In this document: positions 44,368-56,923 of the stretch, piece by piece
Layout of the letters: each line of letters starts with the position of its first letter
Numbering within the stretch: position 1 is the stretch's first letter
NCBI RefSeq assembly: GCF_902833055.1
Contig: NZ_CADFEJ010000008.1
Location: forward strand, 124,001 to 188,000
Origin: Burkholderia territorii
GTDB lineage: Bacteria > Pseudomonadota > Gammaproteobacteria > Burkholderiales > Burkholderiaceae
DNA length: 64,000 nucleotides
Reading direction: 5' to 3'
The notes under the pieces: generated by a model
Told to the model about the DNA's origin: nothing
What the model saw: the letters and a program-made list of their open reading frames with translations, nothing else
The model's database searches: none
Program-made: the position numbers and the translations under genes

Positions 44368-44661
44368 ATGGCGAAAACCGCATCCCCAGGCGCCACGCCG
44401 CCCGGCAATGGCGCCGAACCGTTGCCGGACAATTATGAGATGGCGCTCGCGGAACTCGAGACGCTGGTTGCCCGGATGGAAGGCGGCGCGTTGAGCCTCG
44501 AGGATTCGCTGGCGGCGTATCGCCGCGGTGCGACCCTCGTTGCGTTTTGCCAACAGCAGCTCGAGAAAGTGGAGCAGCAGGTTCGCGTGCTCGACGGCGC
44601 GACGCTGAAGCCGCTTTCGTCCGGAACGGCCGCCACGGACGGCGAAGACGACGATCTATGA
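44368..44661 (+). CDS. xseB: Exodeoxyribonuclease VII small subunit
   Basis: A 97-residue XseB. The conserved core LAELETLVARMEGGALSLEDSLAAYRRG is present, forming the helical partner that activates XseA. It is the first gene of xseB-ispA-dxs, and its TGA overlaps the ispA ATG. Confidence 0.93.
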   Translation: MAKTASPGATPPGNGAEPLPDNYEMALAELETLVARMEGGALSLEDSLAAYRRGATLVAFCQQQLEKVEQQVRVLDGATLKPLSSGTAATDGEDDDL

Positions 44662-45542
44662 CATTCGAACAATGGATGCGGTCCGTGCTCGACCGTGTCG
44701 AGGACGCACTCGGCCAATATTTGCCGGCTGATAATGTGGTGCCCACGCAACTTCACGAAGCGATGCGCTACGCGGTCCTTGGCGGCGGCAAACGCGTTCG
44801 CCCGCTGCTGTGCCATGCAGCAGGCGAACTGACCGGCGCGACCGAAGCGGCGCGCAACGCAGCGGCGGCGGCGCTGGAGATGATCCACGTGTACTCGCTC
44901 GTGCACGACGACATGCCGTGCATGGACGACGACGCGCTGCGACGCGGCAAGCCGACCGTGCACGTGCAGTACGACGAGCCGACTGCGCTGCTGGTCGGCG
45001 ATGCGCTGCAGTCGCAGGCATTCGTCGCGCTGACCGACGCCGCGGCGCTGTCGCCGGTGCAGCAGGCCGCGCTCGTGCGCGAGCTGGCGCTTGCGAGCGG
45101 CTCGATCGGCATGGCCGGCGGGCAAGCGATCGACCTGGCGAGCGTCGGCCTCAAGCTGACGCGCGAACAGCTCGAGACGATGCACCGGATGAAGACGGGT
45201 GCGCTGCTGCGTGCCGCCGTGCGGATGGGCGCGCTGGCCGGCGACACGCCGTCGGCGGAAGCGATGGCCGCGCTCGACGTGTACGCGGGTGCCGTGGGTC
45301 TGGCGTTCCAGGTCGTCGACGACATTCTCGACGTCACGACCGATTCGGCGACGCTCGGCAAGACGGCTGGCAAGGACGCGGCGAACGACAAGCCGACCTA
45401 CGTATCGATCCTCGGCCTCGACGCGTCGCGTGAGCTCGCGGCCCAGCTGCGTGCCGAAGCGCACGATGCGCTGAAACCGTTCGGCGCACGTGCACAGCGT
45501 CTCGCCGAACTTGCCGACCTGGTGGTGAACCGGGTCAGCTGA
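44658..45542 (+). CDS. ispA: Farnesyl diphosphate synthase (geranyltranstransferase)
   Basis: A 294-residue short-chain prenyltransferase that condenses IPP with DMAPP and GPP. The two aspartate-rich motifs are HDDMPCMDD (first, residues 83-91) and VVDDILD (second), plus GGGKRVRP. Four-base overlap with xseB shows operon organisation, and dxs follows 80 bases on. Confidence 0.95.
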   Translation: MTFEQWMRSVLDRVEDALGQYLPADNVVPTQLHEAMRYAVLGGGKRVRPLLCHAAGELTGATEAARNAAAAALEMIHVYSLVHDDMPCMDDDALRRGKPTVHVQYDEPTALLVGDALQSQAFVALTDAAALSPVQQAALVRELALASGSIGMAGGQAIDLASVGLKLTREQLETMHRMKTGALLRAAVRMGALAGDTPSAEAMAALDVYAGAVGLAFQVVDDILDVTTDSATLGKTAGKDAANDKPTYVSILGLDASRELAAQLRAEAHDALKPFGARAQRLAELADLVVNRVS

Positions 45543-45622
45543 CGCGAAGCCCGCCGCTGCGCACACGCTACGGTGCGTGCAATAGAATGCGGGCGCGTTT
45601 GATTTCCTACAATGGAACGACG

Positions 45623-47527
45623 ATGTACGACTTGCTGAAAACCATCGACGACCCGGCGGATCTGCGCCGCCTCGATCGTCGCCAACTCCAACCGCTCGCG
45701 GATGAACTGCGCGCGTTCGTGCTCGACAGCGTGTCGAAGACGGGCGGCCATCTGTCGTCCAACCTCGGGACGGTCGAGCTGACGATCGCGTTGCACTACG
45801 TGTTCAACACGCCGAACGACCGGATCGTCTGGGACGTGGGTCACCAGACCTACCCGCACAAGATCCTGACGGGCCGCCGCGACCAGATGCATTCGCTGCG
45901 CCAGTACGACGGCATCTCGGGTTTCCCGCGCCGCAGCGAGTCCGAATACGACACGTTCGGCACCGCGCACTCGAGCACGTCGATCTCGGCGGCGCTCGGG
46001 ATGGCGATCGGCAGCCAGCTGAACGGCGACGACCGCTTCTCGATCGCGGTGATCGGCGACGGCGCGATGACGGCCGGCATGGCGTTCGAGGCGATGAACA
46101 ACGCAGGTGTGTCGGAGGATGCGAAGCTGCTCGTGATCCTCAACGACAACGACATGTCGATTTCGCCGCCGGTCGGCGCGCTGAACCGCCATCTCGCCCG
46201 CCTGATGTCCGGCCGCTTCTATGCGGCCGCGCGTGCGGGCGTCGAGCGCGTGCTGAGCGTGGCGCCGCCGGTGCTCGAACTCGCGCGCAAGCTCGAGGAG
46301 CACGCGAAGGGCATGGTCGTGCCGGCCACGCTGTTCGAAGAGTTCGGCTTCAACTACATCGGCCCGATCGACGGTCACGATCTCGATTCGCTGATCCCGA
46401 CGCTGCAGAACATCCGCGAGCTGCGCGGCCCGCAGTTCCTGCACGTGGTCACGAAGAAAGGCCAGGGCTACAAGCTCGCCGAAGCCGATCCCGTGCTCTA
46501 TCACGGCCCCGGCAAGTTCAACCCGGCAGAAGGCATCAAGCCGTCGGCCACGCCCGCGAAAAAGACGTACACGCAGGTGTTCGGCGAATGGCTGTGCGAT
46601 GAAGCCGAGCGCGATTCGCGCGTCGTCGGCATTACGCCCGCGATGCGCGAAGGCTCGGGCATGGTCGAGTTCGAGAAGCGCTTCAAGGATCGCTATTACG
46701 ACGTCGGCATCGCCGAGCAGCACGCGGTGACGTTCGCGGGCGGCCTCGCGACCGAAGGGCTGAAGCCCGTCGTCGCGATCTACTCGACGTTCCTGCAGCG
46801 TGCATACGACCAGCTGATCCACGACGTCGCGCTGCAGAACCTGCCGGTGGTGTTCGCGATCGACCGCGCGGGCCTCGTCGGCGCCGACGGCGCGACGCAC
46901 GCGGGTGCGTACGATCTCGCGTTCATGCGCTGCATCCCGAACATGACGATCATGGCCGCGTCCGACGAAAACGAGTGTCGTCAGATGCTGCACACGGCGC
47001 TCCAGCAGCCGAACCCGACCGCGGTGCGTTATCCGCGCGGCGCGGGCACGGGCGTGGCGACGGTGAAGGAATTCACCGAAATCCCGCTCGGCAAGGGTGA
47101 AGTGCGCCGCCGCACGTCGCAGCCGGAAGGCAAGCGCGTGGCGATCCTCGCGTTCGGTACGATGGTCGCGCCGTCGCTCGTGGCAGCCGAGGAGCTCGAT
47201 GCAACGGTCGCGAACATGCGCTTCGTGAAGCCGCTCGATGCGGCGCTCGTGCGCGAGCTCGCCGAGACGCACGATTATCTCGTCACGGTCGAGGAAGGCT
47301 GCGTGATGGGCGGTGCGGGTTCGGCCTGCGTCGAAGCCCTGATGGAGAGTGGGGTTATCCGACCCGTAATACAATTGGGCCTCCCTGACCAGTTCATCGA
47401 TCACGGCGATCCCGCGAAGCTGCTGTCGCAATGCGGCCTCGACGGCGCGGGCATTGCGAAATCGATTCGCGAACGCTTCCTGAGCCCGGCGGCCGATGTC
47501 GCCGGTCAGGCGAAGCGGGTCGCATAA
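45623..47527 (+). CDS. dxs: 1-Deoxy-D-xylulose-5-phosphate synthase
   Basis: A 634-residue TPP enzyme for the first step of the MEP isoprenoid pathway. It has the TPP-binding [18 protein letters not shown] motif, catalytic [11 protein letters not shown] with the N-terminal [14 protein letters not shown], and the transketolase-type C-terminal domains. The ATG at 45623 gives [12 protein letters not shown] terminator hairpin follows at 47590-47619. Confidence 0.97.
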   Translation: MYDLLKTIDDPADLRRLDRRQLQPLADELRAFVLDSVSKTGGHLSSNLGTVELTIALHYVFNTPNDRIVWDVGHQTYPHKILTGRRDQMHSLRQYDGISGFPRRSESEYDTFGTAHSSTSISAALGMAIGSQLNGDDRFSIAVIGDGAMTAGMAFEAMNNAGVSEDAKLLVILNDNDMSISPPVGALNRHLARLMSGRFYAAARAGVERVLSVAPPVLELARKLEEHAKGMVVPATLFEEFGFNYIGPIDGHDLDSLIPTLQNIRELRGPQFLHVVTKKGQGYKLAEADPVLYHGPGKFNPAEGIKPSATPAKKTYTQVFGEWLCDEAERDSRVVGITPAMREGSGMVEFEKRFKDRYYDVGIAEQHAVTFAGGLATEGLKPVVAIYSTFLQRAYDQLIHDVALQNLPVVFAIDRAGLVGADGATHAGAYDLAFMRCIPNMTIMAASDENECRQMLHTALQQPNPTAVRYPRGAGTGVATVKEFTEIPLGKGEVRRRTSQPEGKRVAILAFGTMVAPSLVAAEELDATVANMRFVKPLDAALVRELAETHDYLVTVEEGCVMGGAGSACVEALMESGVIRPVIQLGLPDQFIDHGDPAKLLSQCGLDGAGIAKSIRERFLSPAADVAGQAKRVA

Positions 47528-47589
47528 GCTGGCGCCGCCTGCGGGCGGCGTCGGTGCGACTGGCGCAACCGGTCACCATTGATGCGGAA

Positions 47590-47619
47590 AACATGGGCCT
47601 GCGGGCCCATGTTGCTTTT
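47590..47619 (+). terminator. Terminator of the xseB-ispA-dxs operon
   Basis: AACATGGGCC (47590-47599) and GGCCCATGTT (47604-47613) pair perfectly around TGCG; TTTT follows at 47616. Confidence 0.75.
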
Positions 47620-47681
47620 CCGGCTGCCGCATGGCGCGGCGTGCGCGTCGTCGGACGCGCGGCTTACAAGGATTGAACAAG

Positions 47682-48491
47682 ATGAACCAGATGAATCCCG
47701 CCTTCGTGATGCCCGACGTGCAGAGCACGGTGGATACCCGCCAGATTCCGATTCAGCGCGTGGGCGTGAAGGCGGTCCGGCATCCGTTGACGGTACGCAC
47801 CGAGAGCGGCGACGTGCAGCCGACCGTCGGCGTCTGGAATCTCGACGTGCGCCTGCCTGCCGATCAGAAGGGCACGCACATGTCGCGCTTCGTCGCGTTG
47901 CTCGAGGAGAATCGCGCGCCGCTGACGGTCGAGCGCTTCCGTGCGATGCTCGCGTCGATGCTCGAGAAGCTGGAAGCCGAGGCTGGCCGCATCGAAGTCA
48001 CGTTCCCGTACTTCGTGAACAAGACGGCACCGGTGTCGGGCGTGCAGAGCCTGCTCGACTATGAAGTGACGCTCGCAGGCGAAAGCCGCGACGGCGAAGC
48101 ACGCGTGTTCCTCAAGGTGCTTGTGCCGGTGACGAGCCTGTGCCCGTGCTCGAAGAAGATCTCGCAGTACGGCGCGCACAACCAGCGCTCGCACGTGACG
48201 ATCGACGCCGAGCTCGCCGCCGACCTGCCGGTCGAAGCGCTGATCCGCATCGCGGAGGAAGAGGCGTCGTGCGAGCTGTGGGGCCTGCTGAAGCGTCCGG
48301 ACGAGAAGTTCGTCACGGAGCGTGCGTACGAAAACCCGAAGTTCGTCGAGGATCTGGTGCGCGACGTCGCTCAGCGTCTCGATGCGGACGAGCGCGTGAT
48401 CGCCTACGTGCTCGAGGCCGAGAATTTCGAGTCGATCCACAATCACAGCGCGTATGCGCTGATCGAGCGCGACAAGCGGCACGCTGCGTAA
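47682..48491 (+). CDS. folE2: GTP cyclohydrolase FolE2 (type IB)
   Basis: A 269-residue type IB GTP cyclohydrolase, converting GTP to 7,8-dihydroneopterin in folate synthesis without strict Zn need. Family marks are [44 protein letters not shown] and the C-terminal [14 protein letters not shown] lies upstream of the ATG. Single gene after dxs, with its own terminator. Whether a type IA FolE also exists cannot be seen here. Confidence 0.94.
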   Translation: MNQMNPAFVMPDVQSTVDTRQIPIQRVGVKAVRHPLTVRTESGDVQPTVGVWNLDVRLPADQKGTHMSRFVALLEENRAPLTVERFRAMLASMLEKLEAEAGRIEVTFPYFVNKTAPVSGVQSLLDYEVTLAGESRDGEARVFLKVLVPVTSLCPCSKKISQYGAHNQRSHVTIDAELAADLPVEALIRIAEEEASCELWGLLKRPDEKFVTERAYENPKFVEDLVRDVAQRLDADERVIAYVLEAENFESIHNHSAYALIERDKRHAA

Positions 48492-48525
48492 CGTCATGCC
48501 GCTGCGGCGTTTTGCCGCTGCAACG

Positions 48526-48562
48526 AAAAAGGCCGCTCGAGAACGAGCGGCCTTTGTGTTTT
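48526..48562. terminator. Bidirectional terminator between folE2 and tsaD
   Basis: AAAGGCCGCTCG (48528-48539) and CGAGCGGCCTTT (48544-48555) form a perfect stem, with T-runs on both strands. Confidence 0.85.
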
Positions 48563-48602
48563 TGGCGGGTGAATCTCGATGCGTGCCGGTGCGTCGTGCG
48601 AA

Positions 48603-49643
48603 TCAGCGTGCGAGCGACGCCAGATCCCAGCGCGGCTTCACCGTGAACGCGTAATCGGCGTTCGCCTGCTCGGGCCAGCGGCCGAGCCGCAGCGCGCCGG
48701 CCAGCGCGATCATCGCGCCGTTGTCGGTGCAGAGCGCGAGATCCGGATAGTGCACGTCGAAGCCGCGCTTGGCCGCAGCAGCCGACAGCGCGGCACGCAA
48801 CTGGCGGTTCGCGCCGACGCCGCCCGCGACCACGAGGCGCTTGAGCTTCGTCTTCTTGAGTGCGGCGAGCGACTTCGCGACGAGCACGTCGACGGCCGCG
48901 TCGACGAAGCCGCGCGCGAGATCGGCTTTCGCACGTTCGAGCGCTTCGCCTTCGAGTTTTGCCGCCTCGAACTTCTTCATCTGCGTGAGCACGGCCGTCT
49001 TCAGGCCGCTGAAGCTGAAATCGAGATCGCCCGAATGGAGCATCGGGCGCGGCAGCACGACGGCGCCCGGCGTGCCCGTTTCCGCAAGCTTCGATACTTC
49101 CGGGCCGCCCGGATAGCCGAGGCCGATCAGCTTTGCCGTCTTGTCGAATGCTTCGCCGGCCGCGTCGTCGAGCGTCTCGCCGAGCGTTTCGTACACGCCG
49201 ACGTCGGTCACGCGCATCAATTGCGTGTGGCCGCCCGACACCAGCAGCGCGATGAACGGGAACGGCGGCGGCTCGTCGACGAGCAGCGGGGACAGCAGGT
49301 GGCCTTCGAGGTGATGGATGCCGACGGTCGGCTTGTTCCATGCCAGCGCGAGCGCATTCGCGATGCTCGCGCCGACCAGCAGCGCGCCGGCGAGGCCGGG
49401 GCCTTGGGTGAATGCGATCGCGTCGATGTCCTCGCGGCGCGTGTCGCTTTGCGCCATGACTTCCTCGAGCAACGGCAGCGCGCGTCGGATGTGGTCGCGC
49501 GATGCGAGCTCGGGCACGACGCCGCCGTATTCGCGGTGCATCGCGATCTGCGAATGAAGCGCGTGCGCGAGCAGGCCGCGCTGCGTGTCGTACAGCGCGA
49601 GACCGGTTTCGTCGCAGGAGCTTTCGATGCCGAGAACGAGCAT
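48603..49643 (-). CDS. tsaD: tRNA N6-adenosine threonylcarbamoyltransferase TsaD
   Basis: A 346-residue ASKHA-fold enzyme completing t6A37 modification of ANN-decoding tRNAs with TsaB and TsaE. It starts [14 protein letters not shown]; the iron-binding histidines lie in GIHHLEGHL (His111, His115), and VSGGHTQL plus [12 protein letters not shown] are typical. ATG at 49643, convergent with folE2. Confidence 0.95.
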   Translation of the reverse strand: MLVLGIESSCDETGLALYDTQRGLLAHALHSQIAMHREYGGVVPELASRDHIRRALPLLEEVMAQSDTRREDIDAIAFTQGPGLAGALLVGASIANALALAWNKPTVGIHHLEGHLLSPLLVDEPPPFPFIALLVSGGHTQLMRVTDVGVYETLGETLDDAAGEAFDKTAKLIGLGYPGGPEVSKLAETGTPGAVVLPRPMLHSGDLDFSFSGLKTAVLTQMKKFEAAKLEGEALERAKADLARGFVDAAVDVLVAKSLAALKKTKLKRLVVAGGVGANRQLRAALSAAAAKRGFDVHYPDLALCTDNGAMIALAGALRLGRWPEQANADYAFTVKPRWDLASLAR

Positions 49644-49773
49644 GGGCAAGAGTGGGGCGCACTGCATCGAGCGCGCCGCGGGAAGATCAACGTAACCGCA
49701 AATTATAGCAGGCGATGGCCCGCTGCCGCCTGCGGCGGCCCGCCCGCGCGACCGGGCAGGTACAATCCGCGCC

Positions 49774-50994
49774 ATGGAAACTTACGATATCGCCGTGATC
49801 GGCGCGGGCGCCGCCGGGATGATGAGCGCCGCGGTCGCCGGGCAACTCGGCCGCCGCGTGGTGCTGATCGATCACGCGCCGCGGCTCGCCGAGAAAATCC
49901 GCATCTCGGGCGGCGGCCGCTGCAACTTCACGAATCTCTACGCGGGCCCCGACAACTACCTGTCGTCGAATCCGCATTTCGCACGTTCGGCGCTTGCGCG
50001 CTATACGCCGCGCGACTTCCTCGGCCTGCTCAAGCGCCATCACGTCACCTGGCACGAAAAGCACAAGGGGCAGCTCTTTTGCGATCACGGCAGCGACGCG
50101 ATCATCGACGTGCTGAAGCACGAATGCGACGCGGGCGGCATTGCGTGGCGCCGGCCGGTGGTCGTCGACGCGGTGCGCCACGCGCCCGCCGACGGTTTTA
50201 CGCTCGACACGCAGCAGGCAGGGCCGATCCGCGCACGCGCGCTGATCGTCGCCACGGGCGGCCTGTCGATCCCGAAGATCGGCGCGACCGACTTCGGCTA
50301 CCGGCTCGCGAAGCAGTTCGGCCACAAGCTCGTCGATACGCGGCCCGCGCTCGTGCCGCTCACCTTCGCGCAGCAAGACTGGGAACCGTTCGCGGCGCTG
50401 TCCGGCGTGTCGCTCGAAGTGCGCGTGTCGACCGGCGACAAGAAGCGCGGCGGCGAATTCGTCGAGGATCTGCTGCTGACCCATCGCGGACTGTCGGGCC
50501 CCGGCATCCTGCAGATTTCGAGCTACTGGCAGCCGGGCGACCCGATCCGCATCGACCTGTTGCCGCAACGCGACGCGGTGGCCGACCTGCTCGACGCGAA
50601 GCGCACGTCGAAGCGCCAGATCGGCTCGCTGCTCGCGGACTGGGTGCCGTCGCGCCTCGCTCACGTCTGGCTCGACACGCACCGCGTCGCGGCCGATGCA
50701 CGGCTCGCGGATCTGCCCGACAAGACGCTGCGCCAGATCGGCGACGCGCTGTCCGGCTGGACGTTGACGCCGAACGGCACCGAAGGCTACAAGAAGGCCG
50801 AGGTGACGAAGGGCGGCGTCGATACGCGCGAACTGTCGTCGGCGACGATGATGAGCGCGCGGGTGCCGGGGCTGTTCTTCATCGGCGAGGCCGTGGACGT
50901 GACGGGCTGGCTCGGCGGCTACAACTTCCAGTGGGCGTGGGCGTCCGGCACGGCGGCCGGGCAGGCGGCGGCGGAGTTTGCGCGGAGCGCCTGA
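49774..50994 (+). CDS. BaiN/HI0933-family FAD-dependent oxidoreductase
   Basis: A 406-residue flavoprotein of TIGR00275. It opens with the FAD fold [13 protein letters not shown] and [12 protein letters not shown], has [18 protein letters not shown] in the middle and ends with the FAD-contacting [22 protein letters not shown]. The reaction in these bacteria is not known. TACAAT at 49761-49766 is a possible -10 box close to the ATG. Divergent from tsaD. Confidence 0.88.
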   Translation: METYDIAVIGAGAAGMMSAAVAGQLGRRVVLIDHAPRLAEKIRISGGGRCNFTNLYAGPDNYLSSNPHFARSALARYTPRDFLGLLKRHHVTWHEKHKGQLFCDHGSDAIIDVLKHECDAGGIAWRRPVVVDAVRHAPADGFTLDTQQAGPIRARALIVATGGLSIPKIGATDFGYRLAKQFGHKLVDTRPALVPLTFAQQDWEPFAALSGVSLEVRVSTGDKKRGGEFVEDLLLTHRGLSGPGILQISSYWQPGDPIRIDLLPQRDAVADLLDAKRTSKRQIGSLLADWVPSRLAHVWLDTHRVAADARLADLPDKTLRQIGDALSGWTLTPNGTEGYKKAEVTKGGVDTRELSSATMMSARVPGLFFIGEAVDVTGWLGGYNFQWAWASGTAAGQAAAEFARSA

Positions 50995-51056
50995 CACGGC
51001 GGCGCCGGCCCGCCGTTGACGGAACCCGGCCCTTATGTCTTTGCGCGGCGCTCTGC

Positions 51057-51062
51057 TATACT
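51057..51062 (+). promoter_or_regulatory. Candidate -10 box of rpsU
   Basis: TATACT 38 bases before the rpsU ATG, preceded by T-rich DNA. The -35 is not clear. Confidence 0.4.
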
Positions 51063-51100
51063 CATGAGTCTTCCCTGCAAACCTTTATTCGTGTCGGATC

Positions 51101-51313
51101 ATGACGATCATTCGCGTTAAAGAAAACGAGCCGTTCGAAGTCGCCATGCGCCGCTTCAAGCGCACGATCGAGAAGAACGGTCTGCTGACCGAGCTTCGTG
51201 CGCGGGAGTTTTACGAGAAGCCGACCGCCGAGCGCAAGCGCAAGAAGGCTGCCGCGGTGAAGCGTCATTACAAGCGGATCCGCAGCCAGACGCTGCCGAA
51301 GAAGCTGTACTGA
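51101..51313 (+). CDS. rpsU: 30S ribosomal protein S21
   Basis: A 70-residue S21 ([19 protein letters not shown]..., basic tail [17 protein letters not shown]). It assists initiation by promoting base pairing of the 16S end with mRNA. First gene of the macromolecular-synthesis cluster, but a terminator at 51412-51445 limits read-through into yqeY. Confidence 0.97.
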
Positions 51314-51411
51314 AAGATTGAGCGCCGCGCGGTTCGCTGAGCGGCGCACCGGCGAGCTCCGCACGATCGGCCTCGATTCGGGGCCGCGAGTCGCCGATGC
51401 CGGATTCGAGC

Positions 51412-51446
51412 AACCCGCTTGAGACTTAGTCCCAAGCGGGTTTTTG
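51412..51446 (+). terminator. Terminator/attenuator after rpsU
   Basis: AACCCGCTTG (51412-51421) and CAAGCGGGTT (51433-51442) form a perfect 10-bp stem followed by TTTTT. It would leave rpsU transcripts more abundant than downstream dnaG and rpoD. Confidence 0.85.
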
Positions 51447-51498
51447 TGTTGACGCCCGTTCGCGGGTGCCGAAGTCACGTTTTCATCCCGGGTGCAAG

Positions 51499-51945
51499 AT
51501 GAGTTTGAAAGAGCAGATCAGCGAAGACATGAAGGCCGCGATGCGCGCAAAGGAAAGCGAGCGTCTGGCGACGATTCGCCTGCTGCTGGCCGCGATCAAG
51601 CAGCGCGAAGTCGATGATCGGGTGACCCTCGACGACGCGGGCATTACCGCCGTGATCGACAAGATGATCAAGCAGCGCAAGGACTCGATCAGCCAGTTCC
51701 AGGCTGCCGGCCGCGACGATCTCGTCGAGAAGGAGCAGGCGGAACTGACGGTGCTGGCCGCCTACATGCCGGCGCAGTTGTCGGACGCGGAAGTAGCCGC
51801 CGAAGTCCAGGCCGCGGTCGCTGCAACCGGGGCAGCCGGCCCGCAGGACATGGGCAAGGTGATGGGTGTGCTGAAGGGCAAGCTCGCGGGCCGGGCCGAC
51901 ATGACGGCCGTTTCCGCGCAGGTCAAGGCCGCGCTGTCGAAGTAA
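51499..51945 (+). CDS. yqeY: GatB/YqeY-domain protein
   Basis: A 148-residue helical YqeY protein (SEDMKAAMRAKESERLATIRLLLAAIKQREVDDR start, QDMGKVMGVLKGKLAGRADM end). The family is related to the tail domain of GatB, but its role outside amidotransferase is unproven. It sits between rpsU and dnaG, as in many betaproteobacteria. Confidence 0.93.
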   Translation: MSLKEQISEDMKAAMRAKESERLATIRLLLAAIKQREVDDRVTLDDAGITAVIDKMIKQRKDSISQFQAAGRDDLVEKEQAELTVLAAYMPAQLSDAEVAAEVQAAVAATGAAGPQDMGKVMGVLKGKLAGRADMTAVSAQVKAALSK

Positions 51946-52014
51946 AACCCGCTTTCCGGCGCCGCATGCGCGTGCGCCGGGGCGTCGTATTGTCTTTTTT
52001 CGCTCGATCCCACG

Positions 52015-53889
52015 GTGATTCCGCATTCGTTCCTGCAGGATTTGCTGAACCGCGTCGATATCGTCGACGTGGTGGGCCGGTACGTGCAGCTCAAGAAGGG
52101 CGGCGCGAACTTCATGGGATTGTGCCCGTTCCACAACGAGAAGAGCCCGTCGTTTACCGTCAGCCCGACCAAGCAGTTCTATCACTGCTTCGGCTGCGGC
52201 GCGCACGGCACGGCGATCGGTTTCCTGATGGAACACGCGGGGCTCACGTTTCCGGAAGCCGTGCAGGAGCTCGCGCAATCGGTCGGGCTGACCGTGCCGC
52301 ACGAGCCGTCGATGCGCGGTGGCGGAGGCGCTGCGGGCGGCGGCGACTATCCGGCGCCCGTGTCGAAATCGGTCGCGACCGCGCTGTCCGACGTGATGTC
52401 CGCCGCGTGCGACTACTACCGCAAGCAATTGCGCGGCGCGACGGTCGCGATCCAGTATCTGAAGAACCGGGGCCTGACCGGCGAGATCGCTGCGCGCTTC
52501 GGGCTCGGCTATGCGCCGGACGGCTGGCAGAACCTCGAAGCCGCGTTCCCGGACTACCGCGACGACTCGCTCGTCGAATCGGGGCTCGTGATCGTCAGCG
52601 AGAAAACCGATGCGCAGGGCGTCGCGCGACGCTACGACCGGTTCCGCGAGCGGATCATGTTCCCGATCCGCAACGTGAAGGGGCAGGTGATCGGGTTCGG
52701 CGGCCGCGTGCTCGGCAGCGGCGAGCCGAAGTACCTGAATTCGCCCGAAACGCCGCTGTTCAACAAGGGCAGTGAACTGTACGGGCTGTTCGAGGCGCGC
52801 CTCGCGATCCGCGAGCGCAAGTACGTGCTGGTCGTCGAAGGCTACATGGACGTCGTCGCGCTCGCGCAGCTCGGCTTCCCGAACGCGGTCGCGACGCTCG
52901 GCACGGCATGCACGCCGATCCACGTGCAGAAATTGCTGCGCCAGACCGATACGGTGATTTTCAGCTTCGACGGCGACTCGGCCGGCCGGCGTGCGGCGCG
53001 CCGCGCGCTCGAGGCGTGCCTGCCGCATGCGGCGGACAACCGGACGATCCGATTCCTTTTCCTGCCGCCCGAGCACGATCCGGACAGCTACGTGCGCGAA
53101 TTCGGCGCGGACGCGTTTTCCGAGCAGGTCGAGCGCGCGATGCCGCTGTCACAATTTCTGTTGAACGAAGCAATTGCCGGCAAGGCGCTCGACCAGCCGG
53201 AAGGGCGTGCGAAGGCGTTGTTCGACGCGAAGCCGTTGCTGCAGGCGCTGCCGGCGAATGCGTTGCGCGCGCAGATCATGCACATGTTCGCCGACCGGCT
53301 CGATATCCCGTTCGAGGAAGTCGCGGCCCTGTCGGAGGTCGATGCGCGCATCGCTGCGCCCGCGCGCCAGGCGCCCGCGCGCAGCGAGCGGCGGCGCGTG
53401 ACGGACAGCGAAAAGCGCGCGTTGCGCACGCTCGTCATGCATCCGCGAATCGCATCGCAGCTCGACGACGAACAGCTTGCGACCCTGTGTGCGCTGCCGC
53501 GGATCGGCGAGCTGTTCGCCGAAGTCGTCGAGCATGCGCGTGCGCTGGGCGACGGCGCCGAGTTCCGGCTGCTGTCGGATGTCCTGCGGACGTCCTCGAA
53601 CGCGGCGACTTACGAGGAAATCTTCCGCGAAATTCTGGACTATGATGAAAACGTCCGCGATTTGCTGTTACAGAATCCGGAAGACGAGACGGTGCCCGAG
53701 CGGCAGCGTGAGCAGGAACGGATCGCGGGCGAGGAGTTGCAGGCCGCAGTGCTGAAGATGCGCTATGACGCCTGCTGCGACAGGCTCGATCGGCTTGCGC
53801 GGCAGTCCAATTTCACACCCGAGGAACTGGCTGAATTGACGGAATTGAACCAGCAGCGAACCGACATGAAGCGTCGGCTCGGGCTGTAG
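52015..53889 (+). CDS. dnaG: DNA primase
   Basis: A 624-residue DnaG. The zinc finger CPFH...CFGC (Cys37, His40, Cys58, Cys61) precedes the TOPRIM core (VVEGYMDVVAL, FSFDGDSAGRRAARRAL) and a C-terminal helicase-binding region. The start is GTG at 52015, giving MIPHSFLQDLLNRVDIV, the common N-terminus. It makes replication primers. Follows yqeY by 69 bases. Confidence 0.96.
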   Translation: MIPHSFLQDLLNRVDIVDVVGRYVQLKKGGANFMGLCPFHNEKSPSFTVSPTKQFYHCFGCGAHGTAIGFLMEHAGLTFPEAVQELAQSVGLTVPHEPSMRGGGGAAGGGDYPAPVSKSVATALSDVMSAACDYYRKQLRGATVAIQYLKNRGLTGEIAARFGLGYAPDGWQNLEAAFPDYRDDSLVESGLVIVSEKTDAQGVARRYDRFRERIMFPIRNVKGQVIGFGGRVLGSGEPKYLNSPETPLFNKGSELYGLFEARLAIRERKYVLVVEGYMDVVALAQLGFPNAVATLGTACTPIHVQKLLRQTDTVIFSFDGDSAGRRAARRALEACLPHAADNRTIRFLFLPPEHDPDSYVREFGADAFSEQVERAMPLSQFLLNEAIAGKALDQPEGRAKALFDAKPLLQALPANALRAQIMHMFADRLDIPFEEVAALSEVDARIAAPARQAPARSERRRVTDSEKRALRTLVMHPRIASQLDDEQLATLCALPRIGELFAEVVEHARALGDGAEFRLLSDVLRTSSNAATYEEIFREILDYDENVRDLLLQNPEDETVPERQREQERIAGEELQAAVLKMRYDACCDRLDRLARQSNFTPEELAELTELNQQRTDMKRRLGL

Positions 53890-53977
53890 GCGGCCGGGGC
53901 GTCGGGAGAGGACGCCCCAGCGTGCTATAATATAAGGTTTCCAGCGGTTTGTTTTCTAAGCAGAGGCGAGATTCGCG

Positions 53978-56395
<2,418 letters not shown>

Positions 56396-56415
56396 TTTCC
56401 AGCGTCTTGACTGCG

Positions 56416-56456
56416 AACGCCGCCGGTATCCGCGTGATGCCGGTGGCGTTTGTCCT
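56416..56456 (+). terminator. Terminator hairpin after rpoD
   Basis: AACGCCGCCGG and CCGGTGGCGTT pair with one G-T, then a T-rich run (TTTGTCCTCTT). Confidence 0.6.
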
Positions 56457-56474
56457 CTTGGGCGTCTTTGTTGT

Positions 56475-56480
56475 TACAAT
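56475..56480 (+). promoter_or_regulatory. Candidate -10 box of the tRNA gene
   Basis: TACAAT 54 bases before the tRNA 5' end, in a TTGTTGTTACAAT context. It would allow the tRNA to be transcribed apart from rpoD. Confidence 0.4.
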
Positions 56481-56533
56481 GCCGGCCCGGCTTCGTTGCC
56501 GGGGTGGCGTGTAGCACACGTTGCTTCCCGTCT

Positions 56534-56612
56534 GGGCCCCTAGCTCATGCTTGGTTAGAGCAGCGAACTCATAATTCGTTGGTGCCGGGTTCGACTCCCG
56601 GGGGGCCCACCA
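56534..56612 (+). tRNA. tRNA with CAU anticodon (Met or lysidine-type Ile2)
   Basis: A 79-nt cloverleaf: acceptor GGGCCCC pairs with GGGGCCC, D-stem GCTC/GAGC, anticodon arm GCGAA-CTCATAA-TTCGT with CAU, T-arm with GGTTCGA, encoded CCA. The acceptor (G-C rich with C4-G69 and C5-G68) resembles the lysidine-modified isoleucine tRNA more than elongator Met, but this cannot be settled by eye. The D-loop is two bases longer than usual. It lies just downstream of rpoD. Confidence 0.9.
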
Positions 56613-56646
56613 GATTCGCTTCCACGGTTATCCGGGGAAGTCTCGA

Positions 56647-56684
56647 AACCCGCGACGCCGCAAAGCCTCGCGGGTTTTTCTTTT
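56647..56684 (+). terminator. Terminator of the tRNA gene
   Basis: AACCCGCGA (56647-56655) and TCGCGGGTT (56668-56676) form a 9-bp stem followed by TTTTTCTTTT. Confidence 0.85.
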
Positions 56685-56923
56685 GCACGCTACCCGAATG
56701 TGTCGCGCGTGTTGAATGCGCTCACGCCGGCGTCGCGTGTCGCATCGCCGCCACCGGGAAAGCGCGCGCAGCGTGCCGTCCCGCCATCAATCGAAGTATG
56801 CTGTAGCCCGGTCGGCGCGCACGATCGAGCATCGGCGAGCGCGCGAACCGGGGCCAGCGCCGCGTTCCGTCCGGCAGCCAGAACAAACACAAGCAGACTT
56901 CGCCTGACAGTGGGGCGGCCATC

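Noticed and set aside
45398..47431. 677-codon minus-strand open reading opposite dxs
   Set aside because: Same artefact; dxs on the plus strand has all catalytic motifs.
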